Assembly (NCBI GenBank): GCA_002455215.1
Contig: DKKK01000217.1
Span: 27,819 to 33,295, forward strand
DNA from: Anaerolineales bacterium UBA6668
GTDB lineage: Bacteria > Chloroflexota > Anaerolineae > Anaerolineales > UBA6668
Reading direction: 5' to 3'
DNA: 5,477 nucleotides
Part shown: positions 5,448 through 5,477 of the stretch, piece after piece
How positions within the stretch are numbered: position 1 is the first letter of the stretch
How the letters are laid out: every line of letters starts with the position of its first letter
Notes under the pieces: generated by a model
Databases searched by the model: none
Told to the model about the DNA's origin: nothing
Seen by the model: only the letters and a program-made list of their open reading frames with translations
Program-made: the position numbers and the translations under genes

Positions 5448-5477
5448 ATGAAAAAGGCATTTGTGTTTAATGTATGG
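5448..5477 (+). CDS. Possible 5' start of a gene running off the window
   Basis: ATG at 5448 opens a frame of ten codons (MKKAFVFNVW) to the window end. AGGG at 5437-5440, 7 nt before the ATG, is the only Shine-Dalgarno-like sequence before any start in this window. The hydrophobic beginning after two lysines would suit either a first beta strand of a Rossmann-like fold or the start of a membrane segment. Too short to assign; it may not be a gene. Confidence 0.3.
   Translation, partial: MKKAFVFNVW

Overview
The window looks like a chromosomal segment of a Gram-negative-type or monoderm bacterium, most likely a member of the Chloroflexota. That placement is inference. It rests on moderate GC (about half, judged by eye), a large PF10131-type membrane protein followed by a beta-rich C-terminal module of the kind I associate with Chloroflexota envelope proteins, and a variant 6-pyruvoyl-tetrahydropterin-synthase (PTPS) homologue of a type reported from folB-lacking phyla including Chloroflexi. 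No mobile element, CRISPR array, rRNA or tRNA is visible.

Layout. Plus strand, 3-2806: the 3' part of a YitT-family membrane protein gene, then 3 nt later a 571-aa multi-spanning PF10131 (GT-C-like) membrane protein. Its stop overlaps the start of a 194-aa membrane-anchored beta-rich protein (ATGA junction). The last two probably derive from one roughly 765-aa protein. The frames meet at an in-frame T TTT TTG heptamer (2201-2207), and a -1 shift there rebuilds a continuous transmembrane helix. 2807-3036 is a 230-bp gene-free stretch holding a 75-nt co-centred hairpin (2836-2910). 3037-4119 (+) encodes a Gfo/Idh/MocA-family NAD(P)-dependent oxidoreductase. Eight bases further on, the minus-strand pair ends convergently: an Est30/monoacylglycerol-lipase-like alpha/beta hydrolase (4128-4883), preceded on its own strand by the PTPS/QueD homologue (4928-5311) with a 44-nt gap, so the two look co-transcribed. 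5312-5447 holds their probable promoter, and a possible new plus-strand gene starts at 5448 and runs off the window.

How the genes work together. The plus-strand trio is envelope-related: the PF10131 protein is probably a polyprenyl-phosphate-sugar-dependent transferase or related polytopic enzyme, and YitT may be a transporter. The oxidoreductase may act on a sugar or sugar derivative. The minus-strand pair combines pterin chemistry with an ester hydrolase; no shared pathway is evident. The points most worth a second look are the frame junction, the PTPS homologue with Glu in place of the catalytic Cys and an altered Asp-His dyad, and the hairpin whose arm sequence recurs inside the PF10131 gene.
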